A program made the position numbers and the translations under genes. The notes beneath the pieces are model-generated. The model searched no databases and had not been told where the DNA came from. It saw only the letters and a list, made by a program, of their open reading frames with translations. Below, one piece after another: positions 1 to 6,431 of a stretch of DNA of 12,511 nucleotides (the stretch's first letter is position 1; every line of letters begins with the position of its first letter). Source of the DNA: Ruminococcus sp. (GTDB lineage: Bacteria > Bacillota > Clostridia > Oscillospirales > Ruminococcaceae); assembly GCA_023667165.1 (NCBI GenBank), contig JAMPAO010000079.1:1-12511 (forward strand), written 5' to 3'.

Positions 1-73
1 CTTTCTGTTTTGGAAGACTTTGTTCATAATTTGTTTACTCGTGAAATTACCGTGTCCCCATACGCAATTTTCC
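1..73. other. Upstream intergenic or gene-edge sequence, unassigned
   Basis: This AT-rich stretch lies before the promoter. Two forward frames stay open across it, one ending at TAA 97-99 and the other at TAA 103-105. A reverse-strand ATG sits at 27-25 and is followed by an open frame to the window edge, but it has no convincing Shine-Dalgarno site. None of these can be supported as a gene from so little sequence. I see no B12-box (GCCACTG-like) and no terminator hairpin. The AT-richness could help the promoter downstream as an UP-like element, which is inference. Confidence 0.4.
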
Positions 74-102
74 TTGACAACGGCCGCCGTATGTGTTAAA
101 AT
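74..102 (+). promoter_or_regulatory. Near-consensus sigma-A promoter of the cobalamin operon
   Basis: The -35 hexamer TTGACA (74-79) is a perfect match. A 17-bp spacer follows, then the -10 hexamer TAAAAT (97-102), which matches 5 of 6. A TG dinucleotide at 94-95 gives an extended -10 (TGTTAAAAT). Transcription would start near 107-110, leaving a leader of only about 40 nt before the first ATG at 148. Hexamers, spacing and position directly before the first gene all agree. It is the only convincing promoter I found in the window, and it probably drives the whole operon. Confidence 0.85.
80..90. promoter_or_regulatory. Small inverted repeat in the promoter spacer, possible operator
   Basis: ACGGC (80-84) and GCCGT (86-90) form a perfect 5-bp inverted repeat around one central base. 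Allowing one bulged base extends it by ACA (77-79) and TGT (92-94). It fills most of the spacer between -35 and -10, where a bound repressor would block polymerase. It is short and GC-rich in a region rich in such words, so it could be chance. Confidence 0.25.
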
Positions 103-147
103 TTAAATCGAACGGGAATCGGAAAGCATCTGCGGGAGGCGGCGAAA

Positions 148-1965
148 ATGAACGGAAAGCTTTACGGAGTCGGCGTAGGTCCGGGGGATCCGGAGCTTAT
201 GACGGCAAAAGCAGTAAAAATAATAGAAAAATGCAGGATCATAGCCGTTCCCGCAGTGCGCGGAGGAGTTTCCCTTGCATTGTCCGCAGCGGAGCGGTCG
301 GTAAATATGGCGGATAAGGAAATAGTCACTCTTAACTTTTCGATGTCGCGCAGCTCCGATAAGGATAAATTCGCAGCGGCGGCGGAAAAGCTGGAAGAAT
401 ATCTGTCGGAAGGAACGGACGCCGCAATGCTGTGTCTGGGAGATGTATCGGTATATTCCACCTTTTCGTATATATCCGATATACTCGCGGAAAAAGGCTT
501 CGAGATAGAATTCTGCCCGGGCGTCACATCGTTTAGCGCCGTTTCCGCGAAATTCGGAAAAGCTCTCGTACAGGGGGACGAGCCGCTTACGGTCGTTCCC
601 GCGGGATACGGAAAGCTTGACAGTTTTTTGAGCCTGGACGGAACAAAGGTCATAATGAAAGCGGGCGGACATATCCCAGAGCTGAAAAAAAAGCTGGCGG
701 GAATGAATGTTACGGCGGCGGAAAGCTGCGGACTTGAAAATGAAAAAATATACCGGCAGCTTGCCGATATCCCCCGGGACTGCGGATATTTTACCACGCT
801 TATCGCAAAAAATGGAGCGGAAAAAGCCGCCGCTGACGGATATGTTATCCGAGGGAAAAAGCGTCTGCGCTGCGGCTTTACCACCGGCTCATGCGCCGCC
901 GCCGCCGCAAAAGCGGCGGCAGCCTCGCTGCTGAGCGGAGAGAGGGTGAGCAGAGTAAGGATAATCACCCCGAAGGGCATTCCTTTTGAAACGGATACGG
1001 AATTTACGGATATTGACGGGGACGAAGCCTCCTGCGGCATAAAAAAGGACGGAGGCGACGATCCGGACGTTACCGACAAGCTCGTCGTCTGCGCCCGTGT
1101 GCGGCGGATACCGCACGGTATCGAGATCGCCGGAGGAGAGGGAGTGGGGATCGTTACCCGTCCCGGACTTGACCGTCCCGTAGGCGATTTCGCCATAAAC
1201 ACCGTGCCGAGAGAAATGATACGCCGTGAGGTGAGCGGCGTATGCGGGGAATACGGCTACGGCGGCGGCATTGAGATCACGGTATACGTCCCCAGAGGCA
1301 GGGAGATCGCCGCAAAGACCTACAACCCGCGTCTTGGTATCGAGGGCGGCATATCCGTGATCGGCACAAGCGGGATAGTCGAGCCTATGAGTACCCGCGC
1401 GCTTATCGATACGATCCGCACCGAAATGAAACAGCGGCGTGCGGAAGGAGTTAAGGCTCTTCCCGTCGTTATGGGCGGCTACGGGGAAACCTATCTTGTG
1501 AAAAATATGCCCTATGCCGCAGAAAGGTGCGTAAGGTGCAGCAATTTCATCGGCGAGGCTGCGGATATCGCCGCGGAGCTCGGCTTTGAGAGCATTCTTC
1601 TGACGGGTCACATCGGCAAGCTGTGCAAGCTGGCTTTGGGAATTATGAACACTCATTCGTCCTTTGCCGACGGGCGTATGGAGGCTGTTGCAGCCTGCGC
1701 AGTCAGGGCGGGCTGCGGCAGCGGCACCGTTTCGGAAATATTATCCTGCATAACCGCCGACGCCGCCTTGGGGATACTGAAAAGCTGCGGTATGCTTGAA
1801 AGGACTATGGAAATACTTACCGAGCGCGCGGGATATTATCTTGACCTCAGATGCGGAGAGGAGCTTAAAAGCGGAGTCGTGATCTTCTCAAACGAATACG
1901 GTCTTCTCGGACGGACAGGCTCGGCGGAAAAAATAATTTCACAGATAAAAAGGGAAGGTAATTAA
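148..1965 (+). CDS. cbiL/cbiD: Fused CbiL-CbiD: cobalt-precorrin-2 C20-methyltransferase and cobalt-precorrin-5B C1-methyltransferase
   Basis: One 605-residue frame carries two cytoplasmic SAM-dependent enzymes of corrin-ring synthesis. Residues 1 to about 225 are CbiL, with an N-terminal VGVGPGDPELMT (8-19), a LCLGDVSVYST block (95-105) and CPGVTSFSA (123-131). They end in the usual family tail near YFTTLIAK. Residues from about 236 to 605 are CbiD, with RCGFTTGSC (241-249), GVGIVTRPGLD, GISVIGTSGIVEPMS and LTGHIGKLCKLA. Both domains look full length and no key motif is missing. CbiL methylates C20 of cobalt-precorrin-2, and CbiD methylates C1 of cobalt-precorrin-5B several steps later. The linker is only about 10-14 residues. 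The ATG at 148 has a GGGAGG site 8 nt upstream, and the protein aligns from residue 1. It is the first gene after the promoter. Domain calls are very secure; the functional reason for the fusion is unknown. Confidence 0.95.
   Translation: MNGKLYGVGVGPGDPELMTAKAVKIIEKCRIIAVPAVRGGVSLALSAAERSVNMADKEIVTLNFSMSRSSDKDKFAAAAEKLEEYLSEGTDAAMLCLGDVSVYSTFSYISDILAEKGFEIEFCPGVTSFSAVSAKFGKALVQGDEPLTVVPAGYGKLDSFLSLDGTKVIMKAGGHIPELKKKLAGMNVTAAESCGLENEKIYRQLADIPRDCGYFTTLIAKNGAEKAAADGYVIRGKKRLRCGFTTGSCAAAAAKAAAASLLSGERVSRVRIITPKGIPFETDTEFTDIDGDEASCGIKKDGGDDPDVTDKLVVCARVRRIPHGIEIAGGEGVGIVTRPGLDRPVGDFAINTVPREMIRREVSGVCGEYGYGGGIEITVYVPRGREIAAKTYNPRLGIEGGISVIGTSGIVEPMSTRALIDTIRTEMKQRRAEGVKALPVVMGGYGETYLVKNMPYAAERCVRCSNFIGEAADIAAELGFESILLTGHIGKLCKLALGIMNTHSSFADGRMEAVAACAVRAGCGSGTVSEILSCITADAALGILKSCGMLERTMEILTERAGYYLDLRCGEELKSGVVIFSNEYGLLGRTGSAEKIISQIKREGN
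901..920. repeat. GC-rich perfect inverted repeat at the start of the CbiD domain
   Basis: GCCGCCGC (901-908), loop AAAA (909-912) and GCGGCGGC (913-920) give an uninterrupted 8-bp all-GC stem. It lies inside the cbiL-cbiD frame and encodes an alanine-rich helix (AAAAAKAAAA) just after the CbiD start motif. No T-run follows, so it is not a terminator. It may be a by-product of GCC/GCG alanine codons, or a stable mRNA hairpin at the domain junction. Confidence 0.6.
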
Positions 1966-1967
1966 CG

Positions 1968-2735
1968 TTGGTTCATTTTGTGGGGGCGGGCTGCGGCGCG
2001 CCGGATCTTATAACCGTAAGGGGAATGAAACTGCTGGAGAGCGCAGGATGCGTTATCTACACGGGTTCCCTCGTAAGTCCCGAAATACTGAAATACTGCT
2101 CCGAAGGCTGCGATATTTACAACAGCGCGTACATGACCCTCGACCAAGTCGTCGACGCCGTAGCGCTTGCCGACGGCTGCGGAAAAGACGTTGTGAGGCT
2201 GCATACGGGAGATCCGTGCCTTTACGGCGCGGTAAAGGAGCAGATGGACAGGCTGGACAGCCTGGGGATAGCCTATGACATATGCCCCGGAGTAAGCTCC
2301 TTTTGCGGCGCTGCGGCGGCTCTTAAAGCCGAATATACCCTCCCGGGAGTATCGCAGACCGTTATCCTCACCCGTATGGCGGGGCGCACGGCTGTGCCGG
2401 AAAAGGAAAACATCGCTTCTCTTGCGGCGCACAATGCTGCGATGGTCGTATTCCTGAGCGCGGGAATGACGGAGGAGCTTTCGAGTGAGCTTATTTCCGG
2501 AGGCTACGAACCCGATACCCCTGCGGCGATAGTTTACAAAGCCACGCACCCGGATGAAAAAATATGCCGCTGCACCGTAGGCACTCTTGCCGAAACGGCA
2601 CGTGAAAACGGTATAAGTAAAACGGCTTTGATCGCGGTGGGAGATTTTCTGGGCGGCGGCTATGAGCTTTCGAAGCTGTACGACGGCTCCTTTGAAACGG
2701 GCTTCCGCAGAGCGGAGAGTGACGGAAAAGCATGA
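1968..2735 (+). CDS. cbiF: CbiF, cobalt-precorrin-4 C11-methyltransferase
   Basis: CbiF transfers a methyl group from SAM to C11 of cobalt-precorrin-4, giving cobalt-precorrin-5A, the substrate of the next gene's product. The 255 residues match the family's usual length of about 250. The protein opens with HFVGAGCGAPDLITVRG, the nucleotide-binding loop of tetrapyrrole methylases. It has the LHTGDPCLYGA motif at 78-88 and then CPGVSSFCGAAAAL. The start is TTG at 1968, with AGGGAAGG (1951-1958) about 9 nt upstream. No better start fits, because the homology begins at residue 1 or 2 and the previous stop is 2 bp away. The family usually has GxGPGDP near the N-terminus; here it reads GAGCGAPD, a mild variation. 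The gene overlaps cbiG by 4 bp (ATGA). Confidence 0.95.
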   Translation: MVHFVGAGCGAPDLITVRGMKLLESAGCVIYTGSLVSPEILKYCSEGCDIYNSAYMTLDQVVDAVALADGCGKDVVRLHTGDPCLYGAVKEQMDRLDSLGIAYDICPGVSSFCGAAAALKAEYTLPGVSQTVILTRMAGRTAVPEKENIASLAAHNAAMVVFLSAGMTEELSSELISGGYEPDTPAAIVYKATHPDEKICRCTVGTLAETARENGISKTALIAVGDFLGGGYELSKLYDGSFETGFRRAESDGKA

Positions 2736-3772
2736 AAACAGCAGTGATAACCGTTACGGAAAAGGGCAGAGATACGGCTTTCAAGCTGAAGGAAAGGCTT
2801 TCGGAGAGCCGCAGCGTGGATATATACTGCTATGAACGGTACGCCGCCGCCGGATGCATACCCTTTTCAAATATATATCAAGCCGCCGCATACGCGTGGG
2901 AAAGGTCGTCGGGGATAATTTTCATTGCCGCCTGCGGTATTGCCGTAAGAGCCATAGCTCCTTTGATCGGAAACAAGACGGAGGATCCCTGCGTGGTGGC
3001 TGCCGACTGCTTCGGAGGATTTGCGGTATCTCTGCTTTCGGGACATCTGGGAGGAGGCAATTCGCTGTGCCGTGCGGCAGCCGAGATCCTGGGAGCGATC
3101 CCCGTTATCACCACAGCCACGGACGCCGGAGGCAGGTTCTCTCCGGATATGCTCTCAAAAACGAACGGTCTTGCGATAACCGACATGAGCTGCGCAAAGC
3201 TCATAGCCGCCGAAACTGCGGCAGGCAGAAAGGTGGGCATGGTCTGCCGTTATCCCTTTTATCCGGAAAGCTGCGGTGAGATATTCGACGGCGGCAGCCG
3301 ATACGGCGTCTGCATAACCGGCGACCTTAACGACAGACCCTTTCCCAATACGCTGGTTCTGACGCCGAAAAACATTATCGCGGGTGCGGGTTGCAAAAAG
3401 GGAACGGACGCGGTAATTTTTGAAGAGCGCATACTTGCGGCTTTGTCGGAAAACGGCATTCTTCCCGAGAGGCTCTGCTGCCTTGCCACCGTCGATATAA
3501 AAAAGGACGAGCCTGCGGTAAAGGCATTCTGCTTAAAATATCATATCCCCTTAAAGACCTTTTCTCCGAAAGAGCTTATGGAGGCGGAGGGGGATTTTGA
3601 AAGCTCGGATTTCGTAATGAAAACAACGGGAGCGGACAATATCTGTCAGCGCAGCGTAAGCGTCTGCGGCGGCGTGAACATCAGCCGCAGATATAAGGGC
3701 GGAGGCGTTGCCTGCGCCGTGGGAGAGCTGCCCGTGAGAATAAATTTTTCAGCGGAGGATTGTTTGGATTGA
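2732..3772 (+). CDS. cbiG: CbiG, cobalt-precorrin-5A hydrolase
   Basis: CbiG opens the delta-lactone of cobalt-precorrin-5A and releases the two-carbon fragment as acetaldehyde, forming cobalt-precorrin-5B for CbiD. The 346 residues show the expected N-terminal and central parts: IFIAACGIAVRAIAPLIG (63-80), then SLLSGHLGGGN (100-110) and PVITTATDAGGRFSPD. A C-terminal CbiG domain from about residue 215 contains GAGCKKGTD and the LATVDIKKDEPAV-type segment. The ATG at 2732 overlaps the cbiF stop as ATGA, with a modest GGAGAG site about 12 nt upstream, so translation is probably coupled. Length and both domains are normal. It directly follows the enzyme that makes its substrate. Confidence 0.94.
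   Translation: MKTAVITVTEKGRDTAFKLKERLSESRSVDIYCYERYAAAGCIPFSNIYQAAAYAWERSSGIIFIAACGIAVRAIAPLIGNKTEDPCVVAADCFGGFAVSLLSGHLGGGNSLCRAAAEILGAIPVITTATDAGGRFSPDMLSKTNGLAITDMSCAKLIAAETAAGRKVGMVCRYPFYPESCGEIFDGGSRYGVCITGDLNDRPFPNTLVLTPKNIIAGAGCKKGTDAVIFEERILAALSENGILPERLCCLATVDIKKDEPAVKAFCLKYHIPLKTFSPKELMEAEGDFESSDFVMKTTGADNICQRSVSVCGGVNISRRYKGGGVACAVGELPVRINFSAEDCLD
3754..3758 (+). promoter_or_regulatory. Shine-Dalgarno site that places the cbiH start at TTG 3769
   Basis: GGAGG is 10 nt before TTG 3769 but only 1 nt before the longer in-frame TTG at 3760. Only the downstream TTG has workable spacing, and it also gives the family's usual N-terminus, KLYVAGIGPG. Confidence 0.7.
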
Positions 3773-4506
3773 AGCTGTATGTTGCGGGAATAGGTCCGGG
3801 TCATCCCGACGGAATGACCGCGGAAGTGAGAAAAGCCATCGAGGAATGCGGAGTTGTGGCAGGCTACACGGTCTATACCGATCTGATAAAAAAAATATTT
3901 CCCGAAAAGGAATTTTACTCGACTCCCATGCGCGGTGAAGAGGAAAGAGTTCTGTACGCCGTAAAGAGAGCGGTAAATGAAAACGTCGTTCTTGTGTGCG
4001 GCGGAGACTGCGGAGTATACGCCATGGCGGGACTTGCGTATGAAACCGCCGAGGAGTATCCGCAGGTCGAGGTAACGCCGCTGGCGGGGGTCACGGCGGC
4101 TCTCAGCGGAGCGGCTGTGCTGGGTTCTCCCCTCACTGCGGATTTTGCCGTAATAAGCCTGTCCGATATTATAACGCCGTGGGAGAAGATCGAAAAGCGG
4201 CTGGAATGCGCGGCTGCCTGCGACATATGCACGGTAATTTACAATCCCGCGTCAAAAAAGAGGACGGAGCATCTTAAAAAAGCCTGCGGCATAACACTGC
4301 GGCACAAGCCGCCGGAAACCGTCTGCGGATATGTGAGGAACATCGGCAGAGAGGGGCAGGAAAGCAGGATACTTACCCTCGGAGAACTGACCGAGGAGCG
4401 GCTGGATATGTTCACCACGGTTTTCATAGGAGAAAGCGGCACGCGGATCGTAAACGGAAAAATGGTCACGCCGAGAGGCTACGGACAAAAGGAGCGCGGC
4501 TCATGA
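3769..4506 (+). CDS. cbiH: CbiH, cobalt-precorrin-3 C17-methyltransferase
   Basis: CbiH methylates C17 and contracts the macrocycle, with delta-lactone formation, to give cobalt-precorrin-4 for CbiF. From TTG 3769 the protein has 245 residues, normal for the family. Motifs are KLYVAGIGPGHP (2-13), VCGGDCGVYA (76-85), PLAGVTAALSGAAVLGSPL, and DFAVISLSDIITPWE followed by YNPASKKR. The last two are CbiH/CobJ signatures that separate it from other tetrapyrrole methylases. A frame three codons longer starts at TTG 3760, but its Shine-Dalgarno spacing is too short. With the chosen start, the gene overlaps cbiG by 4 bp (TTGA). It overlaps cbiJ by 4 bp at its 3' end. This short enzyme has no C-terminal iron-sulfur extension of the kind some CbiH proteins carry. 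Confidence 0.94.
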   Translation: MKLYVAGIGPGHPDGMTAEVRKAIEECGVVAGYTVYTDLIKKIFPEKEFYSTPMRGEEERVLYAVKRAVNENVVLVCGGDCGVYAMAGLAYETAEEYPQVEVTPLAGVTAALSGAAVLGSPLTADFAVISLSDIITPWEKIEKRLECAAACDICTVIYNPASKKRTEHLKKACGITLRHKPPETVCGYVRNIGREGQESRILTLGELTEERLDMFTTVFIGESGTRIVNGKMVTPRGYGQKERGS

Positions 4507-5246
4507 CAAAAACGCTTATTTTCGGAGGTACCACCGAGGGCAGGCTGCTGGCGGAATTCTGCGCCGAGAACGGGATATCCTGCACGGTAAGCGTCGCCAC
4601 GGAATACGGAAAGGAGCTGCTCCCCCGTTCGGGATACGTTGACGTCGCGGTGGGAAAAAAGGACGGCGGAGAAATGACGGAGTATATTTTTCAAAACGGC
4701 TTTCGGCGCGTGATAGACGCCGCTCACCCCTACGCGCTGGAGGCAAGGAAAAATATCCGCCTTGCCTGTGAAAAAACGGGAGCGGAGTATATAAGGGTCG
4801 TCAGGGAAAAACCGCGCGATATACCGAACGCTCTTTATTTCGGATCGTGCGCCGAGGCTGCGGGATATCTCAAAGAAAAGCGGGGAAGAATATTCATCGC
4901 CACGGGAAGCAAGGATCTGGCGCCGTTCCTCTCCGACGGCTTTCCCGAAAGATGCGCCGTAAGAGTGATTCCCTCGGAGGATACGGTTTCCATGTGCAAA
5001 AAAGCGGGTTTTTTTCGGGTCATCGCCCTGAAAGGCCCTTTTACATACGAAAGCAACATGGAGCATTTCAAGGGGTGCGGCTACGTTCTGACAAAGGAAA
5101 GCGGCAGAGCGGGCGGCTTTGAGGAAAAGCGCAGGGCGGCTGAGGATACGGGCGCGCAGCTTATCATAATAAGGCGCGCAGAGGAAGAGGGCGTCGGCAC
5201 GGACGGCGCACGGGAAATTCTGCTGAAAGGAAAAATTTCCGTATGA
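4503..5246 (+). CDS. cbiJ: CbiJ, cobalt-precorrin-6A reductase
   Basis: CbiJ uses a reduced pyridine nucleotide to reduce the macrocycle of cobalt-precorrin-6A to cobalt-precorrin-6B, between CbiD and CbiE/CbiT. The 247 residues match the family. It opens with TKTLIFGGTTEGRLLAE, the Rossmann-like loop typical of CbiJ/CobK. IDAAHPYA lies at 71-78 and ATGSKDL begins at residue 133. The ATG at 4503 overlaps the cbiH stop (ATGA) and has AAGGAG 8 nt upstream. Within the gene, an A6 run (4998-5003), GCGGG and a T7 run (5009-5015) lie close together but leave the frame intact. It overlaps the next gene by 4 bp, which fits coupled expression of consecutive pathway steps. Confidence 0.94.
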   Translation: MTKTLIFGGTTEGRLLAEFCAENGISCTVSVATEYGKELLPRSGYVDVAVGKKDGGEMTEYIFQNGFRRVIDAAHPYALEARKNIRLACEKTGAEYIRVVREKPRDIPNALYFGSCAEAAGYLKEKRGRIFIATGSKDLAPFLSDGFPERCAVRVIPSEDTVSMCKKAGFFRVIALKGPFTYESNMEHFKGCGYVLTKESGRAGGFEEKRRAAEDTGAQLIIIRRAEEEGVGTDGAREILLKGKISV

Positions 5247-6430
5247 ACAGGATAATTTACATCGTAGGCGCGGGAATGGACGGCGTCAATACTCTTACAG
5301 GCGAGGGACTTGCCGCCGTTTCCTCGGCTGACGTTATTATAGGCGCAAGGCGGGTGACGGAAATGTTTTCCCATCTCGGAAAGCCTGTTTTCCGCTGCTG
5401 CGATCCGAAAGAGATAAGGGAATATATCGAAGGCTGCCCCTATGAAAGGATAGCCGCGGTAATGTCGGGCGACTGCGGCTTTTACAGCGGCGCACGGGGA
5501 CTTATAAGAGAGCTGAGGGAGCTTTCGGGATACGATGTAAAAGCCGTAGCGGGCATATCCTCCCTGTCGTATTTCTGCTCCCGCCTTATGATACCCTATG
5601 AAAATATAAAGATAACCTCCATGCACGGGAAAAGCTCAAATACAGTGCGGCTCGCCTGTTCGAATGAACGGGTATTCGCGCTGACGGGAGGGGAAAACGA
5701 TCCCGCCCGTGCGTGCGGCAGGCTCACGGAATACGGCAGAGGGGATATCAAGGTGTATATCGGCTCGGATCTGGGAACGGCGGACGAAAAAATACTTCGG
5801 GGAAACGCCCGTGACTTCGTTTCTGAAAAATTCCCTCCCCTTTCGGTGATGATGACCGAAAACAGCGGATATGAAAGATCCGTTCCCATAGGCATACCCG
5901 ACGGTAAATTTATCAGGGGGAGCGTTCCCATGACCAAATCCGACATAAGAGCCGCCGTGATATCGCGGCTTGAGATCTCGGCGGAAGATATTTGCTGGGA
6001 TATCGGCAGCGGAACGGGATCGGTTTCCGTGGAAATGGCAATGCACTGCCCCGAGGGAACGGTCTACGCGGTGGAAAAAAACGTGGAGGCGGCAAGGCTG
6101 ACCGAGGAAAATCAGCGTGCCTTCGGCTGCGACAATATCGTCCGGATAATATCCGAGGCTCCCCGAGGACTTGAGGATATCCCCGCTCCCGACTGCGTTT
6201 TTATAGGCGGCTCGGGGGGACGGCTGAAAGAGATCGTAAACGCGGCGCTGAGTAAAAATCCGTCGGCAAGGATAGTCTGTACCGCCGTTTCGCTGGAAAC
6301 GCTCAGCGAATGCGGCTGCATGGGGGAATGCGAGATAACGCAGCTTTTTGCGGCAAAGGCGTTTAAGGCGGGAGCGCACACAATGCTCAGGGGAGAAGAT
6401 CCCGTATTTATCATAAGGAGAGCTGTTTGA
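5243..6430 (+). CDS. cbiET: CbiE-CbiT fusion, cobalt-precorrin-6B/7 C5,C15-methyltransferase and decarboxylase
   Basis: CbiE methylates C5. CbiT methylates C15 and decarboxylates the C12 acetate side chain, giving cobalt-precorrin-8. The 395-residue length is typical of the common CbiET/CobL fusion. Residues 1 to about 200 are the CbiE tetrapyrrole methylase domain, with YIVGAGMDG near the start, GDCGFYSGARG at 76-86 and AGISSLSYFCSRL. The CbiT part begins near Met230 (MTKSDIRAAVI) and has the SAM-binding DIGSGTGSVSVE from residue 253, then VFIGGSGG. The ATG at 5243 overlaps the cbiJ stop by 4 bp. An internal ATG at 5930 could in principle start a free CbiT, but no good Shine-Dalgarno site at proper spacing supports that. 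The product's next enzyme, CbiC, is not in this window. Confidence 0.95.
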   Translation: MNRIIYIVGAGMDGVNTLTGEGLAAVSSADVIIGARRVTEMFSHLGKPVFRCCDPKEIREYIEGCPYERIAAVMSGDCGFYSGARGLIRELRELSGYDVKAVAGISSLSYFCSRLMIPYENIKITSMHGKSSNTVRLACSNERVFALTGGENDPARACGRLTEYGRGDIKVYIGSDLGTADEKILRGNARDFVSEKFPPLSVMMTENSGYERSVPIGIPDGKFIRGSVPMTKSDIRAAVISRLEISAEDICWDIGSGTGSVSVEMAMHCPEGTVYAVEKNVEAARLTEENQRAFGCDNIVRIISEAPRGLEDIPAPDCVFIGGSGGRLKEIVNAALSKNPSARIVCTAVSLETLSECGCMGECEITQLFAAKAFKAGAHTMLRGEDPVFIIRRAV

Positions 6431-6431
6431 A

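Noticed and set aside
1..99. Tail of an upstream gene or start of a divergent gene
   Set aside because: Two forward frames and one reverse frame are open, but all are too short, with no motif, and one would end inside the promoter. It cannot be decided from this window.
162..1202. Long open frame of 346 codons on the reverse strand inside cbiL-cbiD
   Set aside because: It is antisense to a gene with strong family motifs, its translation is low-complexity (Ser/Pro/Ala rich), and it has no family resemblance. It results from GC-rich codon bias on the coding strand.
3760..3768. Earlier TTG start for cbiH
   Set aside because: Shine-Dalgarno GGAGG would be 1 nt from the start codon. TTG 3769 has 10-nt spacing and a family-like N-terminus.
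4998..5015. A6-GCGGG-T7 in cbiJ resembling a terminator
   Set aside because: The stem is only A:T pairs and lies within an intact conserved gene, so it is not an intrinsic terminator. At most it is a slippage-prone site.
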